DNA from: Chrysomallon squamiferum
Lineage: Eukaryota; Mollusca; Gastropoda; Neomphalida; Peltospiridae
Length of the DNA: 64,000 nt
Assembly: GCA_012295275.1 (NCBI GenBank)
Contig: CM022672.1
Coordinates: 9,287,904-9,351,903, forward strand
Direction: 5' to 3'
Every line of letters begins with the position of its first letter. Within the stretch, counting starts at the first letter, position 1. Positions 25,965-42,129 of this stretch are shown here, piece by piece. Made by a program: the position numbers and the translations under genes. Below the pieces are notes generated by a model. It made no database searches. It was not told the DNA's origin and saw nothing but the letters and a program-made list of their open reading frames with translations.

Positions 25965-26530
25965 GGTGCTGTACCGTCATGCAGATTATACCGTTGTGGA
26001 GAATTACACCGTTACTACACTGATACCGCTACAGAGGGTTATGCTGATATGACCTTTGTAATGTGTTATTCAGTTATTACATTCAAATTTCCATCAAGTG
26101 CGTTTCCATTATTACAGATTTATTCTGTTACACAGATATATTGCTAGATAAGAGATTTATGCCGTTATACTGAATAGTGTGGCCATTTCAGAATTAAATG
26201 ATTATTATTGTTATACAGTTGGACGTTTGACTCGAGGCAGTCAGCTGATCTCCCAAAAGCAAGAAGGAAATGATTCTTATTTTTTTAATCAATACAAAAC
26301 TTCGGGCAAATAAATTCCTTCTGTCTTAGTCAAAAGAGAGCTCCATGTGCCTGTTACAAAAATAAACAGTTATAAAGATTATACCATTATTATTAATACT
26401 GTTATTTCAAGTTTTATATAGTTGTTACCATTATACCAGTAGAGAGACCTATACGATTATACATAGTTAAAGCGTACAAAATTTTATCGTTATTATAATT
26501 AGATTGTTACATTACGTTATATCATTATTT
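25965..26530. repeat. very degenerate TTAyACCGTTAT-type repeat
   Basis: Variants of TTATACCGTTATTACA recur (for example near 25988, 26010, 26060, 26115, 26162, 26205, 26375 and 26430) at irregular spacing. They may be an old eroded minisatellite; by eye this is suggestive only. Confidence 0.4.
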
Positions 26531-29236
<2,706 letters not shown>

Positions 29237-29395
29237 TCATGCGTCTGCGTGTGTGTCTGTGTGTGTGTGTTGTGTGTGTGTGTGTGTGTGTGTCTGGATG
29301 TGTGTTTGTGAGAGAGAGAGAGCGAGTGAGAGAGACAGACAGAGAGAGAGAGAGAAAAGACTGTATATATATATATAGAGAGATATACAGATAGA
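29237..29395. repeat. (GT)n, (GA)n and (TA)n compound array
   Basis: Three dinucleotide blocks in succession with GAGACAGACAGA in between. Confidence 0.93.
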
Positions 29396-29740
29396 TATAA
29401 GTGAAAGAGGAATAATTTGTGTGTTTCACCTAAGTAAGCTATGTGAATGACGTGTGAAAATATATGCCGATAGAAAGAGACATACAGAAAGAGAGAGAAC
29501 AGAAAGAGTAATAGCAGCCATACTAGTAGTCGTAGTTGTAGCAGTAACAATAATAAGATAATACGGTGTTTATTATCAAATTAAGAATATGACGTCATTG
29601 TCACTAGTATTTTCCGCTTGTCTGAATTAAGCAGAGAAAAGGTATGAACATTGTTAATACATCAACACATTTCATTTCAAATTGCAGCAAACACTAGTAT
29701 CACTGGAGCCAAAACGATTTATATTAATTTTTAACGACAC

Positions 29741-29901
29741 CTTTTTTTTTTTTTTTTTTTTTTTTTGCCCCTAACGCTGTGGTGAAATGAAAAATTGATT
29801 GGTTGGGATGTGTCCAAACTGAAAGAAAGCAAAAAATGCAGAGATCTTATTTAAAGCCTGTAATCTGTGTGAAACCTAATATAGATGTTATTTATTTATA
29901 C

Positions 29902-29948
<47 letters not shown>
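29741..29948. repeat. two poly-T tracts
   Basis: T runs at 29741-29766 and 29904-29948 flank about 135 bp of unique sequence. Confidence 0.95.
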
Positions 29949-29949
<1 letters not shown>

Positions 29950-30189
29950 TACATACGTTGTAGTGTAACCCTCTTTCGAAACCAAAATATGACGCTGTTT
30001 TTAAAGATATCAGATAACAATAATTCATATAATGATTAGATTTATGGATGAATATTTGATCTATATATTAACGATCTGAATGTATTTATAAACAAACAAA
30101 CCAAAAAAAATAATAATAATAATTTTTGTTTTTTTTTAAAAGCAAAAAAAGCATCATGGTTTGAAAACCAAAACCTGTTTTTTTACCTT

Positions 30190-30290
30190 TTTTATTTTAT
30201 TTTATTTATTTCTACTTCTTCTTCTTTGTTTTTTTTTCTTCTTCTTCTTGTTAAACTTTATTATTATTATTATTATTATTATTATTCTTA
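30190..30290. repeat. ATTTT, CTT and ATT tracts
   Basis: Short pentamer and triplet runs, including (CTT)n at 30232-30249 and (ATT)n at 30260-30287. Confidence 0.85.
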
Positions 30291-30626
30291 TTCTTTGGTT
30301 TTTCTTTTATTAAATCTATTGTGTTACATCTTTAACTGTTAAACTTTAAACTGTCATACAGTTTATATCAGTAATCATTAAAAAGATAATTAACCACATA
30401 TTAAAACAATTCATGTAAATTTAGTTTGTCTGTTAACCAAATAACACATGCTAACTTCTTTTTGTGTCCTTTGGGTTCAGGTGATCACGCACAGAAGCAC
30501 ACATGCGATCAGTCAAATCTCTTGGTTTAAATATATTCGTCAAAAGTGACAGAACAATCGGTCTTCCATTATGAGCAATAGCAATGTTTTATTTTATAAG
30601 TAGCACCTGCGGCATAAACCCTCCTC

Positions 30627-30867
<241 letters not shown>

Positions 30868-31365
30868 CACTCTCACATTCTAAGACACACTACAGTATTC
30901 TCTCGTGTTTTTTCGTCACTCACTTTTTTTCTGTCTTATTTGCACGGGGAGATAATTCTTGCTGTACTCTCCCTCTGAGAGATGTTTTTTTCACAAATCT
31001 GTTAACATCTTATAAGTAAGGTCGATAATTATTTCACACACAGATCGAACATTTGTTAATGTGTATCTCTATGTGTGTGTTTGCGTATGTGTGTGTGTGT
31101 GTGTGAGTGGATATAATGTATACGGAGTATATCAAAATTTGAAATTTATTAGTGAAATTTTTTGTATTCATTCTCCTTTTTTAATTCTAATTTCATTTCT
31201 TCTTCTTTTCTTCATATTTCTATCTTTGTTGTTGGTAATTTATTCTTTCTTTAAATTCGTCTTTTTTCATTTCAGTAATCTCTTTAATATGCGAATATGC
31301 ATATTTATATACGCAAGGATATGCCTTGTTCTGTATGTGTTTATATAATTTATGTATATGTTGAC

Positions 31366-31481
31366 AGATAGACAGACTAACAGACAGACAGACAAAGACA
31401 GACATACAGATTTTTTTTTTATGTCATATAATATAATATAATATAATATAATATAATATAATGTAATGTAATATAATATAT
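31366..31481. repeat. (GACA)n then (ATAAT)n arrays
   Basis: GACA tetramers at 31366-31408, a T run, then ATAAT pentamers at 31425-31481. Confidence 0.92.
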
Positions 31482-31907
31482 ATACGAATAATATAAACAT
31501 GGATGTGAAGGTTTGCATACACTTACAGACGTACATATAGCATGTAATAAAAATATCATCAATAACCTGTTACATAATGTTATGTTAATATTTATATATA
31601 TAAGAATAATGAGCTTAGATAATTACTGTAAAGCACGTATTCGCCTTGCTTAGTACACCTCCAGACTACATATCTATCATATCTGACAAATGACTCGTTT
31701 TCTTCAAAACGATCGTTAATTACCGTATATCTTTATATATAGGAACATAGAACAGTCCTATAGAGTGACTGTGCGGCTGGCAGATTAGAAGAAGACTGAG
31801 TATAATAAGCTGATTGTTTGATTGGTTACTTGGCTGGTTAGGTAATGGACCTGTCTTACTCTTTATTTGTATATCAATCAATCTATATAATCTAGCTGTC
31901 TAGATGC

Positions 31908-31990
31908 TACCTATCTATCTATCTATCTATCTGTCTCTCTATTTCTGTGTCTGTCTGTCTGTCTGTCTGTATATCTATCTCTATATCGAT
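31908..31990. repeat. (TATC)n and (GTCT)n array
   Basis: TATC tetramers switch to GTCT tetramers. Confidence 0.93.
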
Positions 31991-32189
31991 ATATTATGTT
32001 TTCTAATTATTGTTCTTTTAATTATACAACTGTGTGTATATGAGTGCATGTACGTGTCTATGTGTAGGTCTGTCTATGTCGTAGATATTACGGTAAAGAA
32101 AAAAAAAAAAAAAAACAACAAAAAACAATTCTGCACCTCTATACCCTCATTATTTCAGACAACGCTAAATGTCAGCACGATATAGCCGT

Positions 32190-32530
32190 GCAATCAACGG
32201 CAAGTCTTTACATCGTATAATAACCGTCGAACAACCGTCACACAATGAATAAACCGTAAGAACCGCCGGCTATTATTTTAATATTGACCGTAAAGCGCCG
32301 CAGACACGGCACGCAGACAGATAAAAAGCTTGATCGCTGCGCATTCTTACCTCCAGCAGGTAAAAACCGCCAAGAGCCGCAAAACGCGAACGAAATACGC
32401 GGCTGAGTATCGAGTGGAAGAAAGCGTAAACAAACTGGTCGGAGCAGACGGATCTTTTAGGAGTTGTGCGCTGTCTCGGTCCAGGTCACAAATTACGTAA
32501 TGGGACGTCCTTACAGCCCGGATGTGAATT
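32190..32530. promoter_or_regulatory. CpG-rich island with repeated AACCG cores
   Basis: This is the most GC- and CpG-rich unique stretch of the left half. CAACGG at 32195 and AACCG at 32222, 32233, 32252, 32261 and 32365 match the core of Myb-type sites. AGGTCA (32483-32488) and the palindrome TTACGTAA (32493-32500) match nuclear-receptor half-sites and PAR-bZIP/C-EBP sites. A CAG|GTAAAA donor-like site lies at 32359/32360. It could be an enhancer or a non-coding promoter; there is no coding evidence. Confidence 0.4.
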
Positions 32531-33267
32531 CTTAAACTTTTTTTTTTTTTTTAAAAGGGGATTACCTGCCCTTACCTCTTGGGATTACGTTGGTTAAAAG
32601 GAGCACAGCAACATTCCAGTGTACATACGTATACATAATTATATTTTTGTATATGAACAACGATGGCAACTGCAGACAACGAAGCTATGTAAGTACACGT
32701 GTTATTTGCATTGCGAGAACCGTTCATTTTACTGGTTGTTAAAATCAAATTAAATACGATCACACATATAATAGAAAATAAATTATATCATGTGACTGAA
32801 GTGCGTCTGTGCGTTTTACTACACTTTCACCCACATTGTTTGATTTTCTTTCAGTACACATTACATATACTTTTGGGTATATCTATCTGTTTGATCGATA
32901 AATATTCTCATTAATACATAATATTTATTGCATTATTGATATAAGCAAAGTTTTAGCTCGGAATTTTGCAAATACTTTGAACCTTCGTTATCTAAGTTAC
33001 ACTCGAAATAAGCCAAACGACCCGATAAAATATAGCTCTGTTTCGTTTTAAAATCTTTGCAGTAGCTTTATTTGTTTTCCCAAAATAGCAAGTCCAGTAT
33101 TGTTGTTTGTAGAGAAGGTTACATACATTCAAGATATCTATAATAGTATTGCATGATGAATGAAGAAAAATGAGTCTAAGTATTAGATATATCTGCAAAA
33201 AGGGACAAACGAATAAAAGATATAACTTTTGAAATAGTGGTAGGTTTAAACGAGTGAGGAAGAGAGA
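32531..33267. other. unique DNA, no gene recognised
   Basis: AT-rich with short frames only. Confidence 0.6.
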
Positions 33268-33388
<121 letters not shown>

Positions 33389-33946
33389 ATTGCGTTCTGA
33401 AAGATAAAACAACATAATGAATACAACGATCAGATTAAAGCATGTGATCCGAGATAACAATATGGAAAGTGCACCCTCTAGGACAGTTTTAGAACCGCCG
33501 ATTGATAAGGTGGCATTTAACGTAAACATGAGTCATAGTTTCATGAATGTAGACGAATTTTCAGCGTACTAGTGTTAAACTTATCAGCTACAAATTTTTT
33601 ATCAGTGTTTTCATACGTACAAAACGAGAGGTTAACTTGCTGCTGTCTAAATATAAACGTGGCCAGGTGATACACTGATCGCTTTCCTACCGCACAAACC
33701 TCGGCTTCCAGCTTCAGCTCTGAAATAACTTCTTTTATTGACATTTTTTTCATCTCGTGTTTTATCGTCAGTGATATTTCCTTTCTCGTTCCTTTCTTTC
33801 TTTCTTTGCGTTTATGTACACGTGTGTTCGTTTTGTGTATTTATATTGAGGAACGTACGCATATGTATGTTTGTATGAAGTAGGTGTGTCTGTCTGTGTG
33901 TATGTGTATGTTTGTTTAAACATGTAGTATATAATATGTGTATGTA

Positions 33947-33949
<3 letters not shown>
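33389..33949. other. unique DNA, no gene recognised
   Basis: The 70-codon minus-strand frame at 33541-33753 has no recognised motif. Confidence 0.5.
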
Positions 33950-34000
<51 letters not shown>

Positions 34001-34293
34001 GGTATATGTTTATTTGGTTTGTGGGTATGTGTGTGCAGTATACATATATGTATGTTTACGTGTATATATGGTGTAATTTGTTTTCTATGTCTTCGTTTTA
34101 AAAATTAAGAAATGTCAGTATATCATGACAAAAAGTACTTTCAGAGTATTCATTCTCTTAATTTCGACGTCTGGTCTGAATAATAACGATAAATTTCCTT
34201 CTGTTTCCTGTCTGTCTTCCTTCACTTTTTTCCTCCTATCTTTAATATATGTTTGTTTTTTTTGTGTTTTTTTGTGTGGTTTTTTGTGTTTTT

Positions 34294-34323
<30 letters not shown>
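33950..34323. repeat. two (GT)n arrays
   Basis: (GT)n at about 33950-33998 and 34294-34323, with GT-rich and then unique sequence between. Confidence 0.9.
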
Positions 34324-34332
<9 letters not shown>

Positions 34333-34915
34333 TATAATAATTTCTTTATACTAAAAAAAAAAGAAGAAGAAACAAACAAAAAGTTTCTTATAACGTTTAT
34401 AAAATAAGAGTTTTTCGAGCATCATTTTAATTAATAAATAACGATATTCAAAATGGCACTTCACTTTTCCGTATGTTAGGTTGTTTAATATCATTAAATT
34501 CTGTCATGCAGTGAAATATAATATTTCCTCTGCATTCATGTTTTTTTTTTTTTTTTAATTCTTTTTTCATTATTGGGTAGATTATTTTTTGCCTTGTTTT
34601 TTTCTTTTTTCTTTTCGTATTTAGTTTCTTTTTTCAGTATGTATCATTCATATTTAATTATTTTCAACTCGTAACAATGTCGGTGCAGTCACCTCTATGC
34701 TTTATCTGTTTTGAAAGCTCAGATTGTATATTAGATATATAAATAGCAAGGTATGTAAACATGTAAAGTTCACATTAACCTAAGATACATTTAGGTAATC
34801 GACACAGTAGTTTGGACTTGAAAATATATCAGTAAAAGATAACGTGCCCACGCACACATGCACACTACGTCTTAAGCACACTGACATACACATATACATA
34901 CTTAAATACATATAT

Positions 34916-34923
34916 AGATAGAT

Positions 34924-34999
<76 letters not shown>

Positions 35000-35275
35000 G
35001 TAGACCGATAGATAGATAGGTAGGTAGGTAGGTAGGTAGATAGATAGATAGATAGATAGATATAGAAAGATAGATAGATAGATAGATATATAGATAGATA
35101 GAGATAGAAAGATAGATAGATAGATAGATATAGATATATAGATAATAGATATAGATAGCTACATATATACACATACACACATACATATATACATACATAC
35201 ATTCATACATACATACAAATATATATGCATATATACAAACATACATACGTACACACGTACACACATACATACATA
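34916..35275. repeat. (GATA)n array with GGTA block, grading into (CATA)n
   Basis: GATA tetramers dominate 34916-35155, with a GGTA block near 35018-35040 and AGAAAGATA interruptions. CATA and ACAC tetramers follow to 35275. The Ile/Tyr/Leu/Ser frames are artefacts. Confidence 0.97.
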
Positions 35276-35582
35276 ACCTTTAGCTTTGGCGCTTTACAGA
35301 TGGGATCTTTATCTCCCGGTCTACTTTCGTGCTCTTTAACTGGAAATACTGTATTTCAAATTTAGTATTCAAATGAGTTATACTAATATTGAAACCATTA
35401 AGAATAATAACAACACACTTATTATTAAACTTTATTCCATATCAAGAATAATAATAATAATAATAAAATTACGAGTACAGAATGTTTCTACTGAACTTTA
35501 TTGTATAGAAAGAATAGGTACTATTACAATCATTTTACAGTAGATGTATTAGATCAAAATAATATGGCGGCTTATAATAAAT

Positions 35583-35640
35583 TTTCGCTGATGTCGATCC
35601 TAGGACACGAACCCAATGCCATCCATTCGGCCGTACTGGT
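35583..35640 (-). mobile_element. tRNA-derived SINE-like fragment
   Basis: On the minus strand, ACGGCCGAATGG resembles an A-box and GGTTCGTGTCC resembles a B-box, followed by TAGGATCGACATCAGCG. The boxes are closer than in an intact tRNA, so this would be a deleted copy. Confidence 0.35.
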
Positions 35641-35845
35641 GTTTCAGAAAATATCGACAGTCTCATTATTTAGTGTTTTAAATAAATTAGTACTGCACGG
35701 AACGTCTGTCTATATTCGTGTACTTCTGGTAACGTTGATATTTCGGTATCAGACATAATTCACGTTTTACCATCACATGCTTTGGACTGTAATTAAATAA
35801 TCTAATGTGCACCTGCATGTGGTCTGCATTAATCCTGCACGCTAC

Positions 35846-35943
35846 TTAAGGCCAATAGCGTTCAGAAACGATATTTCTGTTTAAGGCCAATGGCTTTCAG
35901 AAACGATATTTCTGTTTAAGGCCAATAGCTTTCAGAAACGATG
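35846..35943. repeat. 35-bp tandem repeat, three copies, each with a CCAAT core
   Basis: TTAAGGCCAAT starts at 35846, 35881 and 35916, followed by (A/G)GC(G/T)TTCAGAAACGAT. Spacing is exactly 35 bp and the copies are almost identical, so the expansion is recent. Confidence 0.97.
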
Positions 35944-36536
35944 GAGTCTTACAGAATAAAAGGCTTATGTAATTAAAATTAAAATAAACTGTGTTTAAGT
36001 AAAGTAATGTTTGCGTATTTAGCACGACAGTGTATGTTCAGAAGGATTCTTATTGATTGACAAACATCTTATATATTAATAGTAAAAGCTGTATCGTTTT
36101 ATAGATTGTAATTTTATGCAAATTTTATGCGAGTTGTATATGCATTTCTTTACATTTTTTGTCTGCATCAGTGAATGTGTATACAAATGTTTGCATCTAA
36201 AACCCAACTCGGATTTTCGGATATTACAGATGAGAAAAATTTGAAAGTTTATAATATAATATTATTTATTTTTCTTAAAGCCTTGTGACATTTAACAACT
36301 GCTGTTAGAGTTGGTGTCACCGTTGTTGACATTACTGTTGCTACATAATGGTGGTGTCATGTAATTATTTACATATGCTTCAAGCACTAAAAAACCTCTT
36401 TTTCGAGGGGAGGGAACATTCAATTTAATTATTGATCTGAAAAAAATCTGTATTAAAAAGAAAATATATTTTAAGATCACGAGTACGTGCCTTTGAAAAA
36501 TGTCAACGACTGACGTGATTCACGAAAATAAAATAA
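35944..36536. other. unique AT-rich DNA
   Basis: No gene recognised. Confidence 0.6.
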
Positions 36537-36616
36537 ATTTAAAATAATAATAAAAAAAAAATTAATAAATAAAATAAAATAAAATAGAATAGAATAGAAT
36601 AGAATAAAATAAAATT
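36537..36616. repeat. (AAAAT)n/(AGAAT)n pentamer array
   Basis: AAAATA pentamers switch to AGAAT pentamers and back. Confidence 0.9.
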
Positions 36617-36829
36617 CTTGCAATCTTTCAACGTTACGTGTATCTATGAATCAGCCTAGAACTCAGATCACAGTGACACGGGACACTGTCGACATGCAGT
36701 GAAAACTGGTTTGGGTTCAGTGGTTCGTACAGAAATTAGCACAGAATAAACGTGAACTTTATTCTGTTTTTCCTTGTTTGTTTTTGGAATAATAGGATAT
36801 ATTCGTCTCAGTGGATGCGCCGTTTTTGT

Positions 36830-36976
36830 TTTGTTTTTTGTGTTTGTTTTTTTTATTTTTTTACTGTTCCACACATTGCTCTTGAAAAAAAAAAGTTTTT
36901 TTTCTTTGTTATTTTAGTTTTCTTTTTTTTTTTAAATTTCTTTATTTATTCATTTTTCTTTTTTATGTATTTTTTT

Positions 36977-37016
<40 letters not shown>
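36830..37016. repeat. T-rich tract ending in poly-T
   Basis: T-rich from 36830 with the longest pure run at about 36981-37016. Confidence 0.9.
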
Positions 37017-37018
<2 letters not shown>

Positions 37019-37291
37019 ATGTAAAACCAATTATAACGGATTGTTTCGTCAAACGAAATGTCGATACGTCATGCTATTTTACCTGACACGAAAATTACAG
37101 CGAAACATTATTCAGTCTTTAGTATTTATTTAACTTACTGGATCACTAGTTAAAACTTTAGAATTTTCGAGCTATTATGTGTGGAAATCTCGTACATTAA
37201 AAATAGAGGAGGTTTACAGAAAGAACAGGCTTTTGTTTAGCTGTCTTCCTAACATACTAACCTTATACGAGAAATCGAAAATAATACTATG

Positions 37292-37510
37292 CAGCTATTT
37301 ATTTATTTATTTATTTATTTATCTGTCAGTTTGTCTATCTATCTATCCATCCATCCATCTATCTACCTATTTTAATAAAATGGTATTTATATATAAACTT
37401 AACTAATAACAATAACAATAATAATAGTAATAACAACAATAACAATAACAACAACAGCAGAGCAGCAGCAACAACAACAACAACAACAACAATAATAATA
37501 ATAATAATAA
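37292..37510. repeat. (TTTA)n, (TCTA)n, then AAC/AAT triplets
   Basis: Tetramer arrays at 37292-37370 and triplet array at 37405-37510 with AAC, AGC and AAT blocks. Confidence 0.92.
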
Positions 37511-37797
37511 TATCCTAATAGTTCTAAAGTTTATAAAAACTAGCTAGCAAAGTAAACAGTAATTATATTCAATTAAAAACTTAAATAATCTAGAAAAATA
37601 TATACATTTATAAACACACTCATTATTTGTATGGAGTAAAATGTAATGTATATAATTAGAACCAATGCAAATACTACGTTTCTGTCATTCAGATACATTT
37701 TTACCATTGCAGTATAATATTAACTTTCACCACGGCAGAACAGTTAAATAACTTGGCTTAGATAAAGAACTGAACTGATTCTGATTCCGTACCAGAG

Positions 37798-37930
37798 AAT
37801 CAGGGTCGAATCAAAAATTTCATAAAGGGGCGGACAAGTTACAGCTTTAAATTTATGTTTCTTGATTTAAACGTAAGAATAGATCTACATGTTATTTCGT
37901 TTTAGAGAATTCAGGAGCGGATGCAGTAAT
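37798..37930. mobile_element. possible degraded hAT-type terminus
   Basis: CAGGGTCGAATC, AAATTTCATAAAGGGGCGGA and, about 110 bp on, TCAGGAGCGGATGCAG resemble CAGNGGCGGAT-type hAT ends. The evidence is weak without a paired terminus. Confidence 0.2.
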
Positions 37931-38059
37931 TAAAATGAGTAATTAAACTGATTTTAGTGGGAACAGGTTTGAAGAGTAAATGAGTTTAATTTGTAAATAA
38001 TAATAGCGATAGTTTTGCTTGAGTCTCCAAACCCATCCCAACCTAAATTTGCATAAATT

Positions 38060-38242
38060 TTGGTATGGTTTTAATATAATGTGATGTAATGAAATATAAT
38101 ATAATGTAATAAAAAGTAATGTTATGTAATGTAATCTAATGCGATGTGATAATATTATAGACCTTATTATAATATAAGATGTCAAATGATATAATATGAT
38201 ATAATGTAATGTAATGTAATGTAAAGTAATGTAATGAAATAT
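38060..38242. repeat. (TAATG)n/(TAATA)n pentamer repeat
   Basis: TAATG pentamers with many single-base variants over about 180 bp. Confidence 0.88.
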
Positions 38243-38837
38243 ATATCTTTATTAAATCTCGAATCATCTTATGAAAGACAAACCATATTAATCTATCTTC
38301 ATCTCTTTTCAATCTAAGCAAAACCGACAAAAGAAACAACAACACAAAAATGAAATTAAAAAATAAATAAATTTCGTATCTGTCATTGCATACAGTTTGT
38401 TAGCAAACGTCTCAACATAGATTCATTTTGCTTGTCTTCATCGTTCGTCAGAAATAACACAGTCAACTTGCTTCTATGTCTATGAGACCTACATGTCCTC
38501 ATTAGTTAGTCGAGCTTACCATCTGCTCTGATTCATTTGGTTATTTTCTCTCAGCTATTTTTTCCTTTCATCAAGCCGGTAGAGAGTCCCAGTTATGTTC
38601 TGCCACGGGAGAAAGCATTTGGTGCAGGGAAAATCTTGTTAACTCTGCGTGTACGTTTTCTCTTCATCATCTTTGAGCACTAAACCCACTGCGTACATGT
38701 TAATTAAAGGCAGAAATCAATTAGGTGTGCTCGTTTGAAATTACTGACATTCGTTTTATTTTCATTCGTTTGTTTCTTCGATCGTTCGCTCAGTGTTATT
38801 AAGCTTGTGTTTGGCGATGGTAGTGCAGGTGGTAACC

Positions 38838-38915
38838 TTGATGATGATGATGATGGGTAATGTTGGTGTTGTTGTTATTGTTGTTGCTGTTGTTGTTGTT
38901 GTTGTTGTTGTTGTT
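38838..38915. repeat. (GAT)n and (GTT)n triplet arrays
   Basis: GATGATGATGAT at about 38838-38855, then (GTT)n to 38915. Confidence 0.92.
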
Positions 38916-39720
38916 ATAGTTAATGGTGGTCTTTGATATAACATAGTTTTATATAGATTTTTCTTAGACAATTTTTGTTTTTGTTTTGTTGTTGGGTTAA
39001 TTATATTGTTATTGTTTTTTTTTTCTTTTTTTTCTCGTCAATATTTCTCTTATAATTTATAAATTTATTTATTTCACTGCATTTTTTTTCAACTTAAAAA
39101 TTCAACATAAAAAGTCCTCAGGTAATAGACTGTCATTAGAAAGTTCTTTTATTCTTTGTTTTTCATTTTCAGTTTCTTTTTATGAAATTAACATTATAGA
39201 TATTTTTCTTTATATCCTTTTCCCGTTATTATTATCTTTAATCATTCATATATTTATTTACTTCACTGAATTCTTTCTCAACTGTTATTAGAATTATTTT
39301 TTATTCCTTCCGGTTTAAATTTATTTTTATAAAATTAACATTATTTTTTATTATTATTTTTTCTTTTTACCTTTACATAACGATTCTTGGTTTTGGTTCT
39401 AAAAGTATCAATTTTTATTAAATTTTTCTTCTTCTACTACTTCTAAAACTGCTTCACAGCCCAGCTAGAACACATCTGATCTTCAGACTGATAAATCTAT
39501 ATTAAAAAATTCCAAATTGTTAGATGTAATGAAAGATCGGACGCGTCTGTTGATGCAATAATGTTGTTCTGTTCTACAGATCAGATGCAGTGCAGACTCG
39601 AGTTAGAAATAAATGAAGCGACAAGCAATGGGCATGTTCTGCTAAATACATAGGTGTTGTCTTTCATCATGCATCCATGATGAAGTTATTTCTCAGAACT
39701 AAAACTGAAAGATATTCTGC
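38916..39720. other. T-rich unique DNA
   Basis: No gene recognised. Confidence 0.6.
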
Positions 39721-39822
39721 TGTTATTATTATTATTATTATTATTAGTAGTAGTAGTAGTAGTAGTAGTAGAAGTAGTAGTAGTACTAGTAGTAGTAGTA
39801 GTAATATTGTTGTTGTTGTTGT
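39721..39822. repeat. (ATT)n to (AGT)n to (GTT)n array
   Basis: Triplet motif changes by one base from block to block. Confidence 0.95.
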
Positions 39823-40336
39823 TACAATAATAATGTTTATCTATCCGTAAAAACGTTTTGTTTATTTATCTGTTCAGTTATTTAATTTATTACTTCAACC
39901 AGCTTATTATTCACTTGGGTTTGCTGGTGAAAGAGATATTATTTTGATAAATCTAATTTTATCTATCTCGGTATACCTTTTTCTTTCCACTTACATATTA
40001 ATTCATTTGGGCTTACTCCAGTGATATAACATATGGTCGATAATATATATATATATATATATATATATAATGGATATTTTACATTTACGTCATATAACTG
40101 GTTTCTCTTCTGAATAACAACACATGTGCATGTCTTCTATTATTATCACATTCATACATTTTGCTTTAAATCTCAGCACATTTATTTGCTATATCTATAT
40201 CTGTATATCTGTGACACGTCCGTTAATGTATGTATGTTTCGATATGCTTGTGTTTGTTTGGTATGTCTGTATTTAACATAAATGGACACCAGTAATTAAT
40301 TCATATTTATAATTACAATAAAACATTATTTTATGA

Positions 40337-40355
40337 TTATTGTTATTATTATTAC

Positions 40356-40399
<44 letters not shown>

Positions 40400-40400
40400 T
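40337..40400. repeat. (ATT)n to (AGT)n array
   Basis: The same ATT-to-AGT transition as at 39.7 kb, in independent flanks. Confidence 0.95.
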
Positions 40401-41224
40401 TTTATCCTGTGTTCTAATGATTCTGAGTTACATATTTTTCATCTTAAAAATAGAATCGTATTAGAAGATATTTATGAACAAAAATAGTATAAGTATATCG
40501 TTATACAAATTTACTATGATTCAAATCATGTGTCGATTTTGAATCTTTCACATTAACTCAGTCTTACTCTTTCAGTCGCGACCTTTTTGTTATTAAACGC
40601 AGGAAACGACACAACACGTCGACTTCATATTGACTAACTTAACAGAAAGGAAAATAAAATGAAAATGGGAAACAGCTTTATTATTTTCACAATGTCATAA
40701 TGTCGGTATATATATATCAGAAGCTTTTGTAAGAGCCTATACATAGTTTTATAACAGAAGCAATCGACTTTGAACTTAAAAGTGTAATCAATTGCGCTTT
40801 CATGGGAAGTATTTATCGCTTTTTCAGCTGCTTTTGTACCTCAGTTTATGTAATTACAAATATAAACATCGTTTAAACTAACTGATAGTTGTTTGGGGTT
40901 TCCGTGTTTTTCATCTAATTTATTGCTACAGAAGTATTTTTAAGTTATTATTTGTTGTAAGAAAAGGTGGGTAGATAAACAGAGACACGGAGATTTTCTG
41001 ATTAAGTGATTGGATTGATAGATACAGGTGGGAAGATAAAATATTCATGGATGGATGGATAGATGGATATGAATAAATAGAGAGAAAAGCAGGCAGTCCA
41101 GAAAGATCGATAGATGAATTAAGAAAATATGGACAGCCTAGGCAAACAAAGTGATACAAACGACAGTGTTACGAAATGAAATTATGTATCGCAAGATAGA
41201 TAAATGTACAGAATGAAAGCAATA
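40401..41224. other. unique AT-rich DNA
   Basis: Short (GATG/GATA)n near 41047-41068. No gene recognised. Confidence 0.6.
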
Positions 41225-41449
41225 ATTTGAGAAGTGTCAACAAACAAATAAACAAATAAGCAAATAACAAACAAACAAATAATAAATAAATAAACCAACA
41301 TACAACTGAATAAATAAATAATGATGAGATGAAGATACTATTACAACGACGATTCTATTAGTACTACAAGTACGACTACTACTACTGTTGCTTCTACTAC
41401 TATTACTACGACTACTACTACTACTACTACTACTACTACAACCAACAAC

Positions 41450-41521
<72 letters not shown>

Positions 41522-41552
41522 GTACTGTTAAACTAAAAAAAAGTAAATAGAA

Positions 41553-41585
<33 letters not shown>
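41225..41585. repeat. AAAC/AAAT, ACT and AAT arrays ending in poly-A
   Basis: Tetramers at 41238-41320, (ACT)n at about 41370-41440, (AAT)n at 41445-41520 and poly-A at 41557-41585. Confidence 0.95.
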
Positions 41586-41588
<3 letters not shown>

Positions 41589-42129
41589 ATCTTTATATTT
41601 TCATTTTCATTCGGAGCTGGTTGTTTATTCTGTCTCTGCCAAATTACGTTTGAACACTGACAGCCCATGGAAATATTTTCGCCATATGTTGCCTACACAG
41701 CACACAAAAGAACTTTCAAACCGTCTCACTAATACCGTTTTAGCCCGCAGATTCGTAAATGATTGAATACAAATCTAATTCTCCGCGAGTACCAATCCAA
41801 TTTGTTTCTCAGATGTTTTCCGCAAAACGAAATTTCAAAAATCTACGGTTGCTTTCTGCTCGTAAATACTAGAACACAAGTGACAGGTTTTATTCGTGTC
41901 CTTTTCCTAATTTTCCCAATGATGAATTGTGTGTTTTGTCTGCTACAATTCTATCTGGCAGCTTTGTGTTTGTTTTTTTTATTTTTTTATTTATTGGTGT
42001 TATTGTTGCTGCTGCTGTTGCTGTTTTCGTCATCATCATCGTCGTCGTCATCCTACTCATCATCATTATAATCGCTTTCTAGATCTGCATGAAGCAGTTC
42101 ATTGTCAAACTGAAATAGAAATATTTCTC

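Noticed and set aside
34780-35270. Ile/Tyr/Leu/Ser ORFs of 122-140 codons on the minus strand
   Set aside because: (GATA)n array artefact.
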